The notes beneath the pieces are model-generated. The model was not told the DNA's origin. It saw only the letters and a list, made by a program, of their open reading frames with translations, and did no database searches. Below are positions 7,651-16,273 of a DNA stretch of 64,000 nucleotides, in pieces. The translations under genes and the position numbers were made by a program. The first letter of the stretch is position 1; each line of letters begins with the position of its first letter. The stretch is from Pseudaeromonas aegiceratis (lineage in GTDB: Bacteria > Pseudomonadota > Gammaproteobacteria > Enterobacterales > Aeromonadaceae): the NCBI RefSeq assembly GCF_046254905.1, contig NZ_CP158016.1, positions 3,224,001-3,288,000 on the forward strand, read 5' to 3'.

Positions 7651-9514
7651 CCTGGCGGTGTTGATCACAGCCCTGGCGATAGGCAGCCTGAACATCAGCC
7701 TGATCGGCGGCGCCATGGAGCAGCGGCTGATCCAGCAGGAGCTGCCCACCCAGCTGCAAAGCATCGGCAAGGCGGTGGAAAAGGAGCTGGACTCCCTGGC
7801 CCAGGCGGCCCAACAGCTGGCCGGCGATCCCCAGATCGGCCGCTGGTTTGCCGAGGGCCGGGATCCGGCCCTGGAACCCTTGATCATCGACAAACTCAAG
7901 GCGGTGCGCAGCCAGTACGGCCTGATGGACGCCTCAGTGGTGGATCGGCAATCCGCCGCCTACTACAACCAGAACGGCTTCCTGCGTCTGCTGACCCCGG
8001 AACAGGATGGCTGGTTCTACGCCTACAACCAGAGTCCGGATCCCCTGATGCTCAGCGTGTTCCGCGAGCCCACCGGCGAGGTCAAGCTGTTCGTCAACTT
8101 CAAGCAGCTGGACGGCCGAGTCGCCTCCGGCCTATCCAAGTCCCTGGACAGCATGATCCAGACCCTGAGCCAGTTCCGCCTGGAGCAAAGCGGCTTCGTC
8201 TTCATGACCGATGGCCAGGGGCTGCTGAAGGTACACCCGGACACGGCCCGCATCGATCATGGGACCTTGACCAGCCTGTATGGTGAGGCAGCCCAAGCCC
8301 TGCTGGACCATCAACCGTTTGCCCTGCAACGGGTGGTGCTGGACGGCCAGCCCCTGCTGGTGGCCAGCCACTATCTGCCGGCGTTGGACTGGTATCTGGT
8401 GCTGCAGGTGCCGGAGGCGGAGATCTTCGCCGGCCTCAACCAGGCCAAGCTCTATACCCTGCTGCTGGTCGTGGTCACCCTGATGGTGATGGGGCTGTTT
8501 GCCCTCTGGCTGGCCGCCGGGATCAGCCGGCCCATCGCCCGTCTGGCGGGCACCTTCGAGGCGCTGGGCTCAGGCCACGGGGATCTCACCCAGCGGCTGG
8601 CGGTGACCCGGCAGGACGAGCTGGGCCGGCTGACCCGTGGCTTCAACAACTTCATCGCCAAGATCCACGGCTCATTGACCCAGGTGGCGGGCACCTCCGC
8701 CGAGCTGGCCGGCGCCGCCGAGCAGGTGGCCGGCCGCGCCGAGCAGAGCCATCACAACAGCCAGACCCAGAAGGACAGCACCCTGCAGGTGGCCACCGCC
8801 ATCAACGAGATGGGCGCCACTGTGGCGGAGATCGCCAACAACGCCGCCCTGGCTGCCGATACCGCCAACGAGGCCAATCGCGAGTCAGACCAGGGGCAAC
8901 AGGTGATAGTGCAGACCAGGAAGGCCATGGCCAGCCTGGCGGACGAGATCGCCGAGGCGGCTGGGGTCATCGGCACCCTGGCGGAGCAGACCCAGAGCAT
9001 CGGCAGCATACTGGAGGTGATCCGGGGCATCTCGGAGCAGACCAATCTGCTGGCGCTGAACGCGGCCATCGAAGCCGCCCGCGCCGGCGAGCAGGGCCGC
9101 GGCTTTGCCGTGGTGGCCGACGAGGTGCGCCACCTGGCCCGCCGCTCCGCCGAGGCCACCGAGGAGATACAGGGCATGATCAACCGTCTGCAGGGCGAGT
9201 CCGGCAAGGCGGTGAGCGTGATGCAGAGCGGCCAGGCCCGCGCCCAGCAGGTGGTGGCAGAAGCCCAGCAGGCGGAACAGGCCCTGGGTCACATCGCCGG
9301 CTACATCAGCCAGATCAACGACATGAACATCCAGGTCGCCACCGCCACCGAGGAGCAATCCAGCGTGGTGGGAGAGATCAACCGCAACGTGGATGAGATC
9401 AACAACCTGACCCTGGCCAGCGCCGGCATCGCCGAGGAGCAGACCCGCACCAGTCAGGATCTGCGCCAGCTGGCCCGCCAGCTGGATGCCCTGCTGGGGG
9501 AGTTCCGTCTCTAA
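7604..9514 (+). CDS. Methyl-accepting chemotaxis protein with dCache-type sensor
   Basis: 636 aa transmembrane chemoreceptor. TM1 is at about 10-32; a periplasmic double-Cache-like sensor region spans about 33-285 (YNQNGFLRLLTPE, FVFMTDGQGLLKVHP, LDWYLVLQVP). TM2 is at about 290-312, then a HAMP domain (about 313-366). The signalling hairpin tip EQTNLLALNAAIEAARAGEQ is near 504-523. There is no C-terminal CheR/CheB pentapeptide. Start chosen at 7604: GAGGAA lies 3 nt upstream, and the translation MLTRLTIKQKILAG runs directly into TM1. The longer frame from 7514 lacks a ribosome site and overlaps the duplicated promoter. The ligand is unknown. Confidence 0.92.
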   Translation: MLTRLTIKQKILAGIGLAVLITALAIGSLNISLIGGAMEQRLIQQELPTQLQSIGKAVEKELDSLAQAAQQLAGDPQIGRWFAEGRDPALEPLIIDKLKAVRSQYGLMDASVVDRQSAAYYNQNGFLRLLTPEQDGWFYAYNQSPDPLMLSVFREPTGEVKLFVNFKQLDGRVASGLSKSLDSMIQTLSQFRLEQSGFVFMTDGQGLLKVHPDTARIDHGTLTSLYGEAAQALLDHQPFALQRVVLDGQPLLVASHYLPALDWYLVLQVPEAEIFAGLNQAKLYTLLLVVVTLMVMGLFALWLAAGISRPIARLAGTFEALGSGHGDLTQRLAVTRQDELGRLTRGFNNFIAKIHGSLTQVAGTSAELAGAAEQVAGRAEQSHHNSQTQKDSTLQVATAINEMGATVAEIANNAALAADTANEANRESDQGQQVIVQTRKAMASLADEIAEAAGVIGTLAEQTQSIGSILEVIRGISEQTNLLALNAAIEAARAGEQGRGFAVVADEVRHLARRSAEATEEIQGMINRLQGESGKAVSVMQSGQARAQQVVAEAQQAEQALGHIAGYISQINDMNIQVATATEEQSSVVGEINRNVDEINNLTLASAGIAEEQTRTSQDLRQLARQLDALLGEFRL

Positions 9515-9532
9515 GCCGCCGTCGCGCGCAAT

Positions 9533-9555
9533 AAAAACGCCATCCTCTGGATGGC
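9533..9555. terminator. Left part of a split bidirectional terminator (chemoreceptor / lipoprotein)
   Basis: AAAAACGCCATCC-TCT-GGATGGC forms the hairpin, but the sequence continues into the inserted element at 9556-9804. The matching right half, ATCCAGAGGATGGCGTTT, is at 9805-9822. The intact ancestor would read as a normal A/T-flanked terminator between two convergent genes. The residual left hairpin may still work for the chemoreceptor, but its T run is displaced by about 250 bp. Confidence 0.7.
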
Positions 9556-9804
9556 AATGTGGGTCAGTTAAGCAGCGGAGACTCATGAAGGGGCTCCAGT
9601 GGCAGCCATCCCCCACCTAACCTCCCCCTTGGTAAGGGGGAGGAGCAAAGCATCGCCCTTGACCTTGGGAGGTGGGCGAAGGCTTCCCTCCCCTTGTTCA
9701 AGGGGAGGGCTAGGGTGGGGTTGCGCTTTTGCTTTGAAAAACATGATGGGACACGGCAAGAAAGGCAGTTAAGGCGCCAACGGCGCCTTAACTGATGAAC
9801 ATTA
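9556..9804. mobile_element. MITE-like element 1 inserted in a terminator
   Basis: 249 bp. The ends AATGTGGGTCAGTTAAG and, read inward from the other side, TAATGTTCATCAGTTAAG form imperfect terminal inverted repeats. The right end also contains a 13-bp-arm palindrome around GGCGCCAACGGCGCC. Inside lie one CTCCCCC palindrome (9621-9643) and one CCCTCCCC palindrome (9686-9709) of the dispersed repeat family. It is flanked by a 14-bp near-duplication (ATCCTCTGGATGGC / ATCCAGAGGATGGC, differing only in the three loop bases, which are inverted). There is no coding capacity. A second member lies at 55897-56105. Confidence 0.75.
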
Positions 9805-9837
9805 ATCCAGAGGATGGCGTTTGGTCCGCGCCGAGCC

Positions 9838-10023
9838 TTAGCAATTGCCCTTCTTGGCCTGGCCTGGTGGGCAGAAGCTGCCGGGATGACTGCCGCTGCC
9901 ATCACTGACCGAGATGCGGGTATCCCCCACCTTGACGTCGGCACGGTGGATCCGCAACGGATCATGCGGGGCACAGGCCACCAGACCCAGCCAACACAGG
10001 CACAAACAGAGGCCTCGCTTCAT
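9838..10023 (-). CDS. Small lipoprotein of unknown function
   Basis: 61 aa. The leader MKRGLCLCLCWLGLVAC ends in a plausible lipobox (LVAC), giving a mature lipoprotein of about 45 residues. The sequence then reads APHDPLRIHRADVKVGDTR and ends with a Gly/Ser/Pro-rich tail with two further cysteines (CPPGQAKKGNC). I do not recognise a family. The start at 10023 was chosen because GGGAG precedes it and it opens directly with the leader; a longer frame from 10083 would put extra residues ahead of the signal sequence. It is separated from lpdA by a terminator, so it needs its own promoter. Confidence 0.65.
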   Translation of the reverse strand: MKRGLCLCLCWLGLVACAPHDPLRIHRADVKVGDTRISVSDGSGSHPGSFCPPGQAKKGNC

Positions 10024-10037
10024 TCTCTCTACTCCCG

Positions 10038-10066
10038 AAAAAAACAAGGTCACCATTATGGTGACC
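10038..10066 (-). terminator. Terminator of lpdA
   Basis: The hairpin GGTCACCA-TTA-TGGTGACC (10048-10066) is followed on the minus strand by TTGTTTTTTT. It lies about 55 bp after the lpdA stop and just ahead of the small lipoprotein gene. Confidence 0.8.
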
Positions 10067-10121
10067 CTGCAAGTATATCGCACAAACCCGACCCCAGGCT
10101 GAACCTGGCGCCAGCTGACCC

Positions 10122-11549
10122 TCAGCGCTTCTTCGCCTTGGCGTTGGGCAGATCCGTGATGGAGCCTTCGAACACCTCGGCCGCCAGCCCCACGGACTCG
10201 TGCAGCGTGGGGTGCGCGTGGATGGTGAGGGCGATGTCTTCGGCATCGGCCCCCATCTCGATGGCCAGGCCGATTTCACCCAGCAGCTCGCCACCGTTGG
10301 TGCCGACGATGGCCCCGCCGATGACCCGGCCACTCTCCTTCTCGAAGATCAGCTTGGTCATGCCGTCGGCACAGTCGGAGGCGATGGCGCGGCCGGAGGC
10401 GGCCCAGGGGAACACGGCGGTCTCGAAGACGATGCCCTGCTGCTTGGCTTCCTTCTCGGTCAGACCCACCCAGGCGATTTCCGGCTCGGTATAGGCGATG
10501 GAGGGGATCACCTTGGGATCGAAGTAGTGCTTCTTGCCGGCGATGACTTCCGCCGCCACGTGACCCTCATGCACCCCCTTGTGGGCCAGCATGGGCTGAC
10601 CGACGATATCGCCGATGGCGAAGATGTGGGGCACATTGGTGCGCATCTGCTTGTCCACCTCGACGAAGCCGCGCTCGCTCACCGCCACACCGGCGGCCTC
10701 AGCCGCCAGCAGCTTGCCGTTGGGCACCCGGCCCACCGCCACCAGCACGGCGTCGTAACGCACCGGCTCAGCCGGGGCATGCTTGCCTTCGAAGGAGACG
10801 TACAGGCCGTCGTCACGGGCTTCCACCGCGGTGACCTTGGTTTCCAGCATCAGGTTGAACTGCTTCTCCACCCGCTTGGTGTAGACCTTGACCACGTCCT
10901 TGTCCGCGGCCGGCACCAGCTGGTCGGCAAATTCCACCACGTCGATTTCGGCCCCCAGGGCGGAGTAGACTGTGCCCATCTCCAGACCTATGATGCCGCC
11001 CCCCAGCACCAGCAGCTTACCGGGCACTTCCTTCAGCTCCAGGGCATCGGTAGAGTCCCAAACCCGCGGATCCTCATGGGGGATGAAGGGCAGCTTCACC
11101 GGCCGGGAGCCGGCAGCTATGATGGCGTTGTCGAAGGTCACCTGGGTCTTGGCGCCATCGGCACCGGTCACCTCCAGGCTGTGGCTGCCGGTGAAGGCGG
11201 CGACACCTTCCACCACCTGCACCTTGCGCTGCTTGGCCATGCCGGCCAGACCGCCGGTCAGCTTGCCCACCACCTTTTCCTTCCACAGCCGGATCTTGTC
11301 GATGTCGGTCTTGGGCTCACCGAACACGATACCGTGCTCGGCCAGGGCCTTGGCCTCTTCGATGACCTTGGCGACGTGCAGCAGGGCCTTGGAGGGAATA
11401 CAGCCCACGTTCAGACAGACACCACCCAGGGTGGAGTAACGTTCGATCAATAGGGTGTCGAGGCCCAGGTCGGCAGCGCGGAAGGCTGCGGAGTAACCGG
11501 CCGGACCGGCCCCAATCACCACCACCTGAGTCTTAATTTGATTGCTCAT
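10122..11549 (-). CDS. lpdA: Dihydrolipoyl dehydrogenase (E3)
   Basis: FAD flavoprotein that reoxidises dihydrolipoamide with NAD+ for the pyruvate and 2-oxoglutarate dehydrogenase complexes. 475 aa versus 474 in E. coli. FAD-binding GAGPAGYSAA is at about 13-22, the redox disulfide GGVCLNVGCIPSK has Cys45 and Cys50, an NAD-binding GGGIIGLEMG follows, and the His-Glu dyad in HAHPTLHE is near the C-terminus. Two ATGs are adjacent; the one at 11549 is correctly spaced from AGAGG. It follows aceF after a 119-bp gap with a hairpin, so both read-through and its own promoter are possible, as in E. coli. Confidence 0.97.
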   Translation of the reverse strand: MSNQIKTQVVVIGAGPAGYSAAFRAADLGLDTLLIERYSTLGGVCLNVGCIPSKALLHVAKVIEEAKALAEHGIVFGEPKTDIDKIRLWKEKVVGKLTGGLAGMAKQRKVQVVEGVAAFTGSHSLEVTGADGAKTQVTFDNAIIAAGSRPVKLPFIPHEDPRVWDSTDALELKEVPGKLLVLGGGIIGLEMGTVYSALGAEIDVVEFADQLVPAADKDVVKVYTKRVEKQFNLMLETKVTAVEARDDGLYVSFEGKHAPAEPVRYDAVLVAVGRVPNGKLLAAEAAGVAVSERGFVEVDKQMRTNVPHIFAIGDIVGQPMLAHKGVHEGHVAAEVIAGKKHYFDPKVIPSIAYTEPEIAWVGLTEKEAKQQGIVFETAVFPWAASGRAIASDCADGMTKLIFEKESGRVIGGAIVGTNGGELLGEIGLAIEMGADAEDIALTIHAHPTLHESVGLAAEVFEGSITDLPNAKAKKR

Positions 11550-11639
11550 CATGACCTCTTGAACCTGTTGTTGCTGGCCTTGGCGTCCAGTTTTCATGCC
11601 GGTCAGCATACAATTCGTTAACACTGATGGTAAGGGACT

Positions 11640-11661
11640 CGGGCAGGCTTATGCCTGCCCG
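11640..11661 (-). terminator. Hairpin between aceF and lpdA
   Basis: CGGGCAGGC-TTAT-GCCTGCCCG, a perfect 9-bp stem immediately after the aceF stop but without a following T run. It may act as an RNA 3'-end stabiliser or partial attenuator, not as a complete terminator, allowing lower lpdA read-through. Confidence 0.5.
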
Positions 11662-11668
11662 GTCACAA

Positions 11669-13537
11669 TTACATTACCAGGCGACGGATGTCGGACAGCA
11701 CGCCACTCAGGGTGGTGATGAAGCGTGCCCCGTCGGCGCCGTCGATGACGCGGTGGTCATAGGACAGGGCCAGCGGCAACATGAGACGCGGTGCGAACTC
11801 CTTGCCATTCCACTTGGGCTTCATCTCGGACTTGGAGACGCCCAGGATGGCCACTTCCGGCGCATTGACGATGGGGGTGAAGCTGGTGCCACCGATGCCG
11901 CCCAGGCTGGAGATGGTGAAGCAGCCACCCTGCATGTCGGCACCGGTCAGCTTGCCGGCACGGGCCTTCTTGGAGATCTCGGCCAGATCCCGGGACAGCT
12001 CGTAGATGCCCTTCTTGTTCACGTCCCGCACCACGGGCACCACCAGACCGTTGGGGGTATCCACCGCCACACCGATGTGGATGTACTGCTTCATGATGAG
12101 CTTGCTGCCGTCTTCGGACAGGGAGCTGCAGAAGCGCGGATGGGCTTCCAGCGCCTTGGCGGCGGCCTTCAGGATGAACACCAGCGGAGTGATCTTCACA
12201 TCCAGCTTCTGCTTCTCGGCCAGCAGGTTCTGCTCCTTGCGGAAAGCTTCCAGCTCTGTGGTGTCGGCCTCATCGAACTGGGTCACATGGGGGATCATCA
12301 CCCAGTTGCGGTGCAGGTTGGGGCCGGAGATCTTCTGGATGCGGGTGAGATCCACCTCTTCCACCGGACCGAACTTGGCATAGTCCACCTTGGGCCAGGG
12401 CAGCACACCCAGACCGGCACCACCGGCGGCACCCGCCGGGGCGGACTCGGCACGCTGGATGGCGGCCTTGACGTAAGCCTGCACGTCTTCCTTCTGGATG
12501 CGACCCTTACGGCCGGAACCCTTGACCTTGGCGAGGTTGACGCCAAATTCCCGCGCCAGGCGACGCACCGCCGGCGAGGCGTGCACGTAGGCGTCGTTGG
12601 CGACGAACTCGCCCTTCTCCTCGGCCTTGGCGGCCGCAGGGGCCGGCGCGGCGGCCGGCGCAGGGGCGGCAGCCACAGGCGCCACGGCAACCGGTGCGGC
12701 ACCGGCCACTTCAAATTGCATCAGGGGGGAACCCGTCACCACCTTGTCACCCAGCGCCACCTTGATGGCGATGACCTTGCCGGCCACAGGTGACGGCACT
12801 TCCATGGAGGCCTTGTCGCCTTCCACGGTGACCAGGGACTGGTCTTCGCTGACGGTATCCCCCACCTTCACCAGGATCTCGGTGACGGTCACCTCGTCGC
12901 CACCGATATCCGGTACGGCGATGTCCTGGGGCGCCGCCGCGGCCGGGGCGGCGGCCACCGGTGCCGGTGCGGCCACAGGAGCGGCGGCGGCAGGGGTGGC
13001 ACCCGCCACTTCGAATTCCATGATCAGGGAGCCGGTGGCGACCTTGTCACCCACCGCCACCTTGATGGCCTTCACCACGCCGCCAAACGGCGCCGGCACT
13101 TCCATGGAGGCCTTGTCGCCTTCCACGGTCAGCAGGGAGTCGTCAGCGGACACGGTATCGCCTACCTTCACCAGCAGCTCGGTGACTTCCACCTCGTCGC
13201 CGCCGATATCCGGCACCTGCACCGCCTGAATGGCCGCCGCGGCAACCGGGGCCGCCACGGGGGCAGGCGCGGCTGCGGCAGGAGCCGGTGCGGCAGCCGC
13301 CGCACCTTCGGCTTCGAATTCCATGATCAGGGAGCCGGTGGATACCTTGTCACCCAGGGCCACCTTGATGGCCTTCACCACGCCGGCCTGAGGGGCCGGC
13401 ACTTCCATGGAGGCCTTGTCGCCTTCCACGGTCAGCAGGGACTGGTCCAGCTCAACCTTGTCACCGACCTTCACCAGGATTTCGGTGACTTCCACCTCAT
13501 CGCCACCGATATCCGGTACATGAATCTCAATAGACAT
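11669..13537 (-). CDS. aceF: Pyruvate dehydrogenase E2, dihydrolipoyl acetyltransferase
   Basis: Core of the pyruvate dehydrogenase complex; transfers acetyl groups to CoA. 622 aa (E. coli 630). Three lipoyl domains in series, each with EGDKASMEVP around the lipoylated lysine (near residues 40, 145 and 245), are joined by Ala/Pro-rich linkers. A peripheral-subunit-binding domain (VHASPAVRRLAREFGVNL, about 316-333) and the catalytic domain follow, with HRVIDGADGARF near the C-terminus. The start is 12 bp after the aceE stop. The triple lipoyl repeat is also visible as near-identical DNA blocks about 300 bp apart. Confidence 0.97.
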   Translation of the reverse strand: MSIEIHVPDIGGDEVEVTEILVKVGDKVELDQSLLTVEGDKASMEVPAPQAGVVKAIKVALGDKVSTGSLIMEFEAEGAAAAAPAPAAAAPAPVAAPVAAAAIQAVQVPDIGGDEVEVTELLVKVGDTVSADDSLLTVEGDKASMEVPAPFGGVVKAIKVAVGDKVATGSLIMEFEVAGATPAAAAPVAAPAPVAAAPAAAAPQDIAVPDIGGDEVTVTEILVKVGDTVSEDQSLVTVEGDKASMEVPSPVAGKVIAIKVALGDKVVTGSPLMQFEVAGAAPVAVAPVAAAPAPAAAPAPAAAKAEEKGEFVANDAYVHASPAVRRLAREFGVNLAKVKGSGRKGRIQKEDVQAYVKAAIQRAESAPAGAAGGAGLGVLPWPKVDYAKFGPVEEVDLTRIQKISGPNLHRNWVMIPHVTQFDEADTTELEAFRKEQNLLAEKQKLDVKITPLVFILKAAAKALEAHPRFCSSLSEDGSKLIMKQYIHIGVAVDTPNGLVVPVVRDVNKKGIYELSRDLAEISKKARAGKLTGADMQGGCFTISSLGGIGGTSFTPIVNAPEVAILGVSKSEMKPKWNGKEFAPRLMLPLALSYDHRVIDGADGARFITTLSGVLSDIRRLVM

Positions 13538-13549
13538 CCTCAGATCCTC

Positions 13550-16219
13550 TTATGCGTACAGCGGGTTGATCTTGTCGGCAGCGATGCCGAACTTGGCGAT
13601 GGCATCCACCACCAGTTGCTTGTCCACCTGGCCGGCCTGAGCCAGTTCGGTCAGGGCAGCCAGCACAATATAGGCTTCGTTCACCTCGAAGTGACGACGC
13701 AGGTTCTCGCGGCTGTCGGAGCGACCGAAACCATCGGTACCCAGCACGCGGTAACCGCTGGCCGGGATGAAGGCCCGCACCTGATCGGCGTAGGACTTCA
13801 TGTAGTCGGTGGCGGCGATGGCCGGGGCCGTGCCCATCACCTGAGCGATGTAAGGCACACGGGGCGCATCGGTGGGGTGCAGCAGGTTCCAGCGATCGGC
13901 GTCCTGACCGTCACGGGCCAGTTCGTTGAAGCTGGTGACGCTGAACACGTCGGAGCCGATGCCGTACTCCTCGGAGAGGATGACGGCGGCACGACGGACG
14001 TAGTTCAGGATGGAGCCAGAGCCCATCAGCTGTACCCGTGCCTTGTCGCCGCTGAGGGTTTCCAGCTTGTAGATCCCCTTGCGGATACCTTCTTCGGCCC
14101 CTTCCGGCATGGCCGGGTGGGCATAGTTTTCGTTCAACGTGGTCAGGTAGTAGTAGACGTTTTCCGGCTTGTCGCCGTACATGCGGTTGATACCGTCCTG
14201 CACGATCACCGCTACTTCATAGGCATAGGTGGGATCGTAGCTGATGCAGTTGGGGATGGTGCCGGCCAGGATATGGCTGTGACCATCTTCGTGCTGCAGA
14301 CCCTCACCGTTCAGGGTGGTACGCCCTGAGGTACCGCCCACCAGGAAGCCGCGGGCCTGTTGGTCGCCGGCCGCCCAGCACATGTCCCCTACCCGTTGGA
14401 AACCGAACATGGAGTAGTAGATATAGAAGGGGATCATGGGGCAGTCGTTGGTGCTGTAAGAGGTCGCCGCCGCCAGCCAGGAGGACATGGCCCCCAGCTC
14501 GTTGATCCCTTCTTGCAGCACCTGACCCTGCTTGTCTTCCTTGTAGTAGGAGACGATGTCACGGTCTTGCGGGGTGTACTGCTGACCGTGGGGGCTGTAG
14601 ATACCGATCTGCCGGAACATGCCTTCCATGCCGAAGGTACGGGCCTCGTCGGCGATGATGGGCACGATACGCTGACCCACGGACTTGTCCTTGATCAGCA
14701 CGTTCAGGGCGCGGACGAAGGCCATGGTGGTGGAGATTTCCCGCTTCTGCTCTTCCAGCAGGGCAGAGAAGTCCCCCAGGGCCGGGACATCCAGCTTGAC
14801 GCTGGTCTGGGGCTGACGGCTGGGCAGGTAACCCTTGAGGGCCGCGCGACGCTCGTGCAGATAGCTGTGTTCCGGGCTGCCCGGCTCCAGGCTCAGGTAG
14901 GGCAGCTTCTCGATCTGCTCGTCGGCCACCGGCACCTTGAAGCGGTCGCGGAAGTGACGGACTGAGTCCAGCTCCATCTTCTTGACCTGGTGGGCGATGT
15001 TCTTGCCTTCGGCAGCATCACCCATGCCATAACCCTTGATGGTCTTGGCCAGGATCACGGTGGGCTTGCCCTTGGCGTGACGAGCACGGTCGAAGGCGGC
15101 AAACACCTTGCGGGGATCGTGACCACCGCGGTTCAGGGCCCAGATCTGCTCGTCAGTCCAATCGGCCACCAGGGCGGCGGTCTCCGGATACTTGCCGAAG
15201 AAGTGCTTGCGCACGTAGGCGCCGTCCTTGGACTTGAAGGTCTGGTAGTCGCCGTCCAGGGTCTCGTTCATCAGCTGGATCAGCTTGCCGGAGGTATCCT
15301 TGGCCAGCAGTTCGTCCCACTTGCTGCCCCACAGCACCTTGACCACATCCCAGCCGGCGCCCTTGAACAGGCCTTCCAGCTCGTTGACCACCTTGCCGTT
15401 CCCCACTACCGGGCCATCCAGACGCTGCAGGTTGCAGTTGATGACGAACACCAGGTTGTCCAGCTTCTCGCGCACGGCGATGGTGATGGCACCCTTGGAC
15501 TCAGGTTCGTCCATCTCACCGTCACCCAGGAAGGCGTAGACCTTCTGTTGGGAGCAGTCCTTCAGACCGCGGTCGGTGAGGTACTTGAGGAAGCGGGCCT
15601 GATAGATGGCACCGATGGGGCCCAGGCCCATGGAGACGGTGGGGAACTGCCAGAATTCGGGCAGCAGCTTGGGGTGCGGATAGGAGGGCAGACCCTGGCC
15701 ATCCACTTCCTGACGGAAGCTGTCCAGCTGCTCGGCACTCAGACGCCCTTCCACGAAGGCACGGGCATACACACCGGGGGAGATGTGACCCTGGAAGTAA
15801 ACCAGATCGCCGCCGTCCTGGTCGTTGCGGGCGCGGAAGAAGTGGTTGAAGCACACCTCGTACAGGGTGGCGGAGGAGGAGAAGGAAGACATGTGGCCCC
15901 CCAGATCCAACCCCTTCTTGGAGGCGCGCAACACTATCATGATGGCGTTCCAGCGGATGATGGAACGGATGCGGCGCTCCAGCTCCAGATCCCCCGGATA
16001 AGCCGGCTGGGCATCGGCAGCTATGGTGTTGATGTAATCGGAGAGCACCCCCTCACCACCGGCGGCCACGGCCAGACCGGCCTTGCGGGCCTCGCTGGCC
16101 AGCTGCTCCAGGATATAACCGGCACGTTCCGGCCCTTCCTCTCGCAGCAATGATTCCAGGGCATCGATCCACTCACGGGTTTCCACGGGATCCACATCGT
16201 TTATCAGGCGTTCTGACAT
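13550..16219 (-). CDS. aceE: Pyruvate dehydrogenase E1 component
   Basis: Thiamine-diphosphate-dependent decarboxylase that feeds acetyl groups to AceF. 889 aa (E. coli 887), homodimeric type. Visible landmarks: the start MSERLINDVDPVETREWIDA, the ThDP-Mg motif GDGEMDE (about 230-236) with the downstream NCNLQRLDG, and the C-terminal GFGRSDSRENLRRHFEV. It is the first structural gene after pdhR (54 bp gap) in a pdhR-aceE-aceF-lpdA transcription unit. Confidence 0.98.
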   Translation of the reverse strand: MSERLINDVDPVETREWIDALESLLREEGPERAGYILEQLASEARKAGLAVAAGGEGVLSDYINTIAADAQPAYPGDLELERRIRSIIRWNAIMIVLRASKKGLDLGGHMSSFSSSATLYEVCFNHFFRARNDQDGGDLVYFQGHISPGVYARAFVEGRLSAEQLDSFRQEVDGQGLPSYPHPKLLPEFWQFPTVSMGLGPIGAIYQARFLKYLTDRGLKDCSQQKVYAFLGDGEMDEPESKGAITIAVREKLDNLVFVINCNLQRLDGPVVGNGKVVNELEGLFKGAGWDVVKVLWGSKWDELLAKDTSGKLIQLMNETLDGDYQTFKSKDGAYVRKHFFGKYPETAALVADWTDEQIWALNRGGHDPRKVFAAFDRARHAKGKPTVILAKTIKGYGMGDAAEGKNIAHQVKKMELDSVRHFRDRFKVPVADEQIEKLPYLSLEPGSPEHSYLHERRAALKGYLPSRQPQTSVKLDVPALGDFSALLEEQKREISTTMAFVRALNVLIKDKSVGQRIVPIIADEARTFGMEGMFRQIGIYSPHGQQYTPQDRDIVSYYKEDKQGQVLQEGINELGAMSSWLAAATSYSTNDCPMIPFYIYYSMFGFQRVGDMCWAAGDQQARGFLVGGTSGRTTLNGEGLQHEDGHSHILAGTIPNCISYDPTYAYEVAVIVQDGINRMYGDKPENVYYYLTTLNENYAHPAMPEGAEEGIRKGIYKLETLSGDKARVQLMGSGSILNYVRRAAVILSEEYGIGSDVFSVTSFNELARDGQDADRWNLLHPTDAPRVPYIAQVMGTAPAIAATDYMKSYADQVRAFIPASGYRVLGTDGFGRSDSRENLRRHFEVNEAYIVLAALTELAQAGQVDKQLVVDAIAKFGIAADKINPLYA

Positions 16220-16273
16220 GGCTGTTTCCTATCTCGTTGACAGCAAAAGTTCGCTTGCTTGATCACATGGGCA

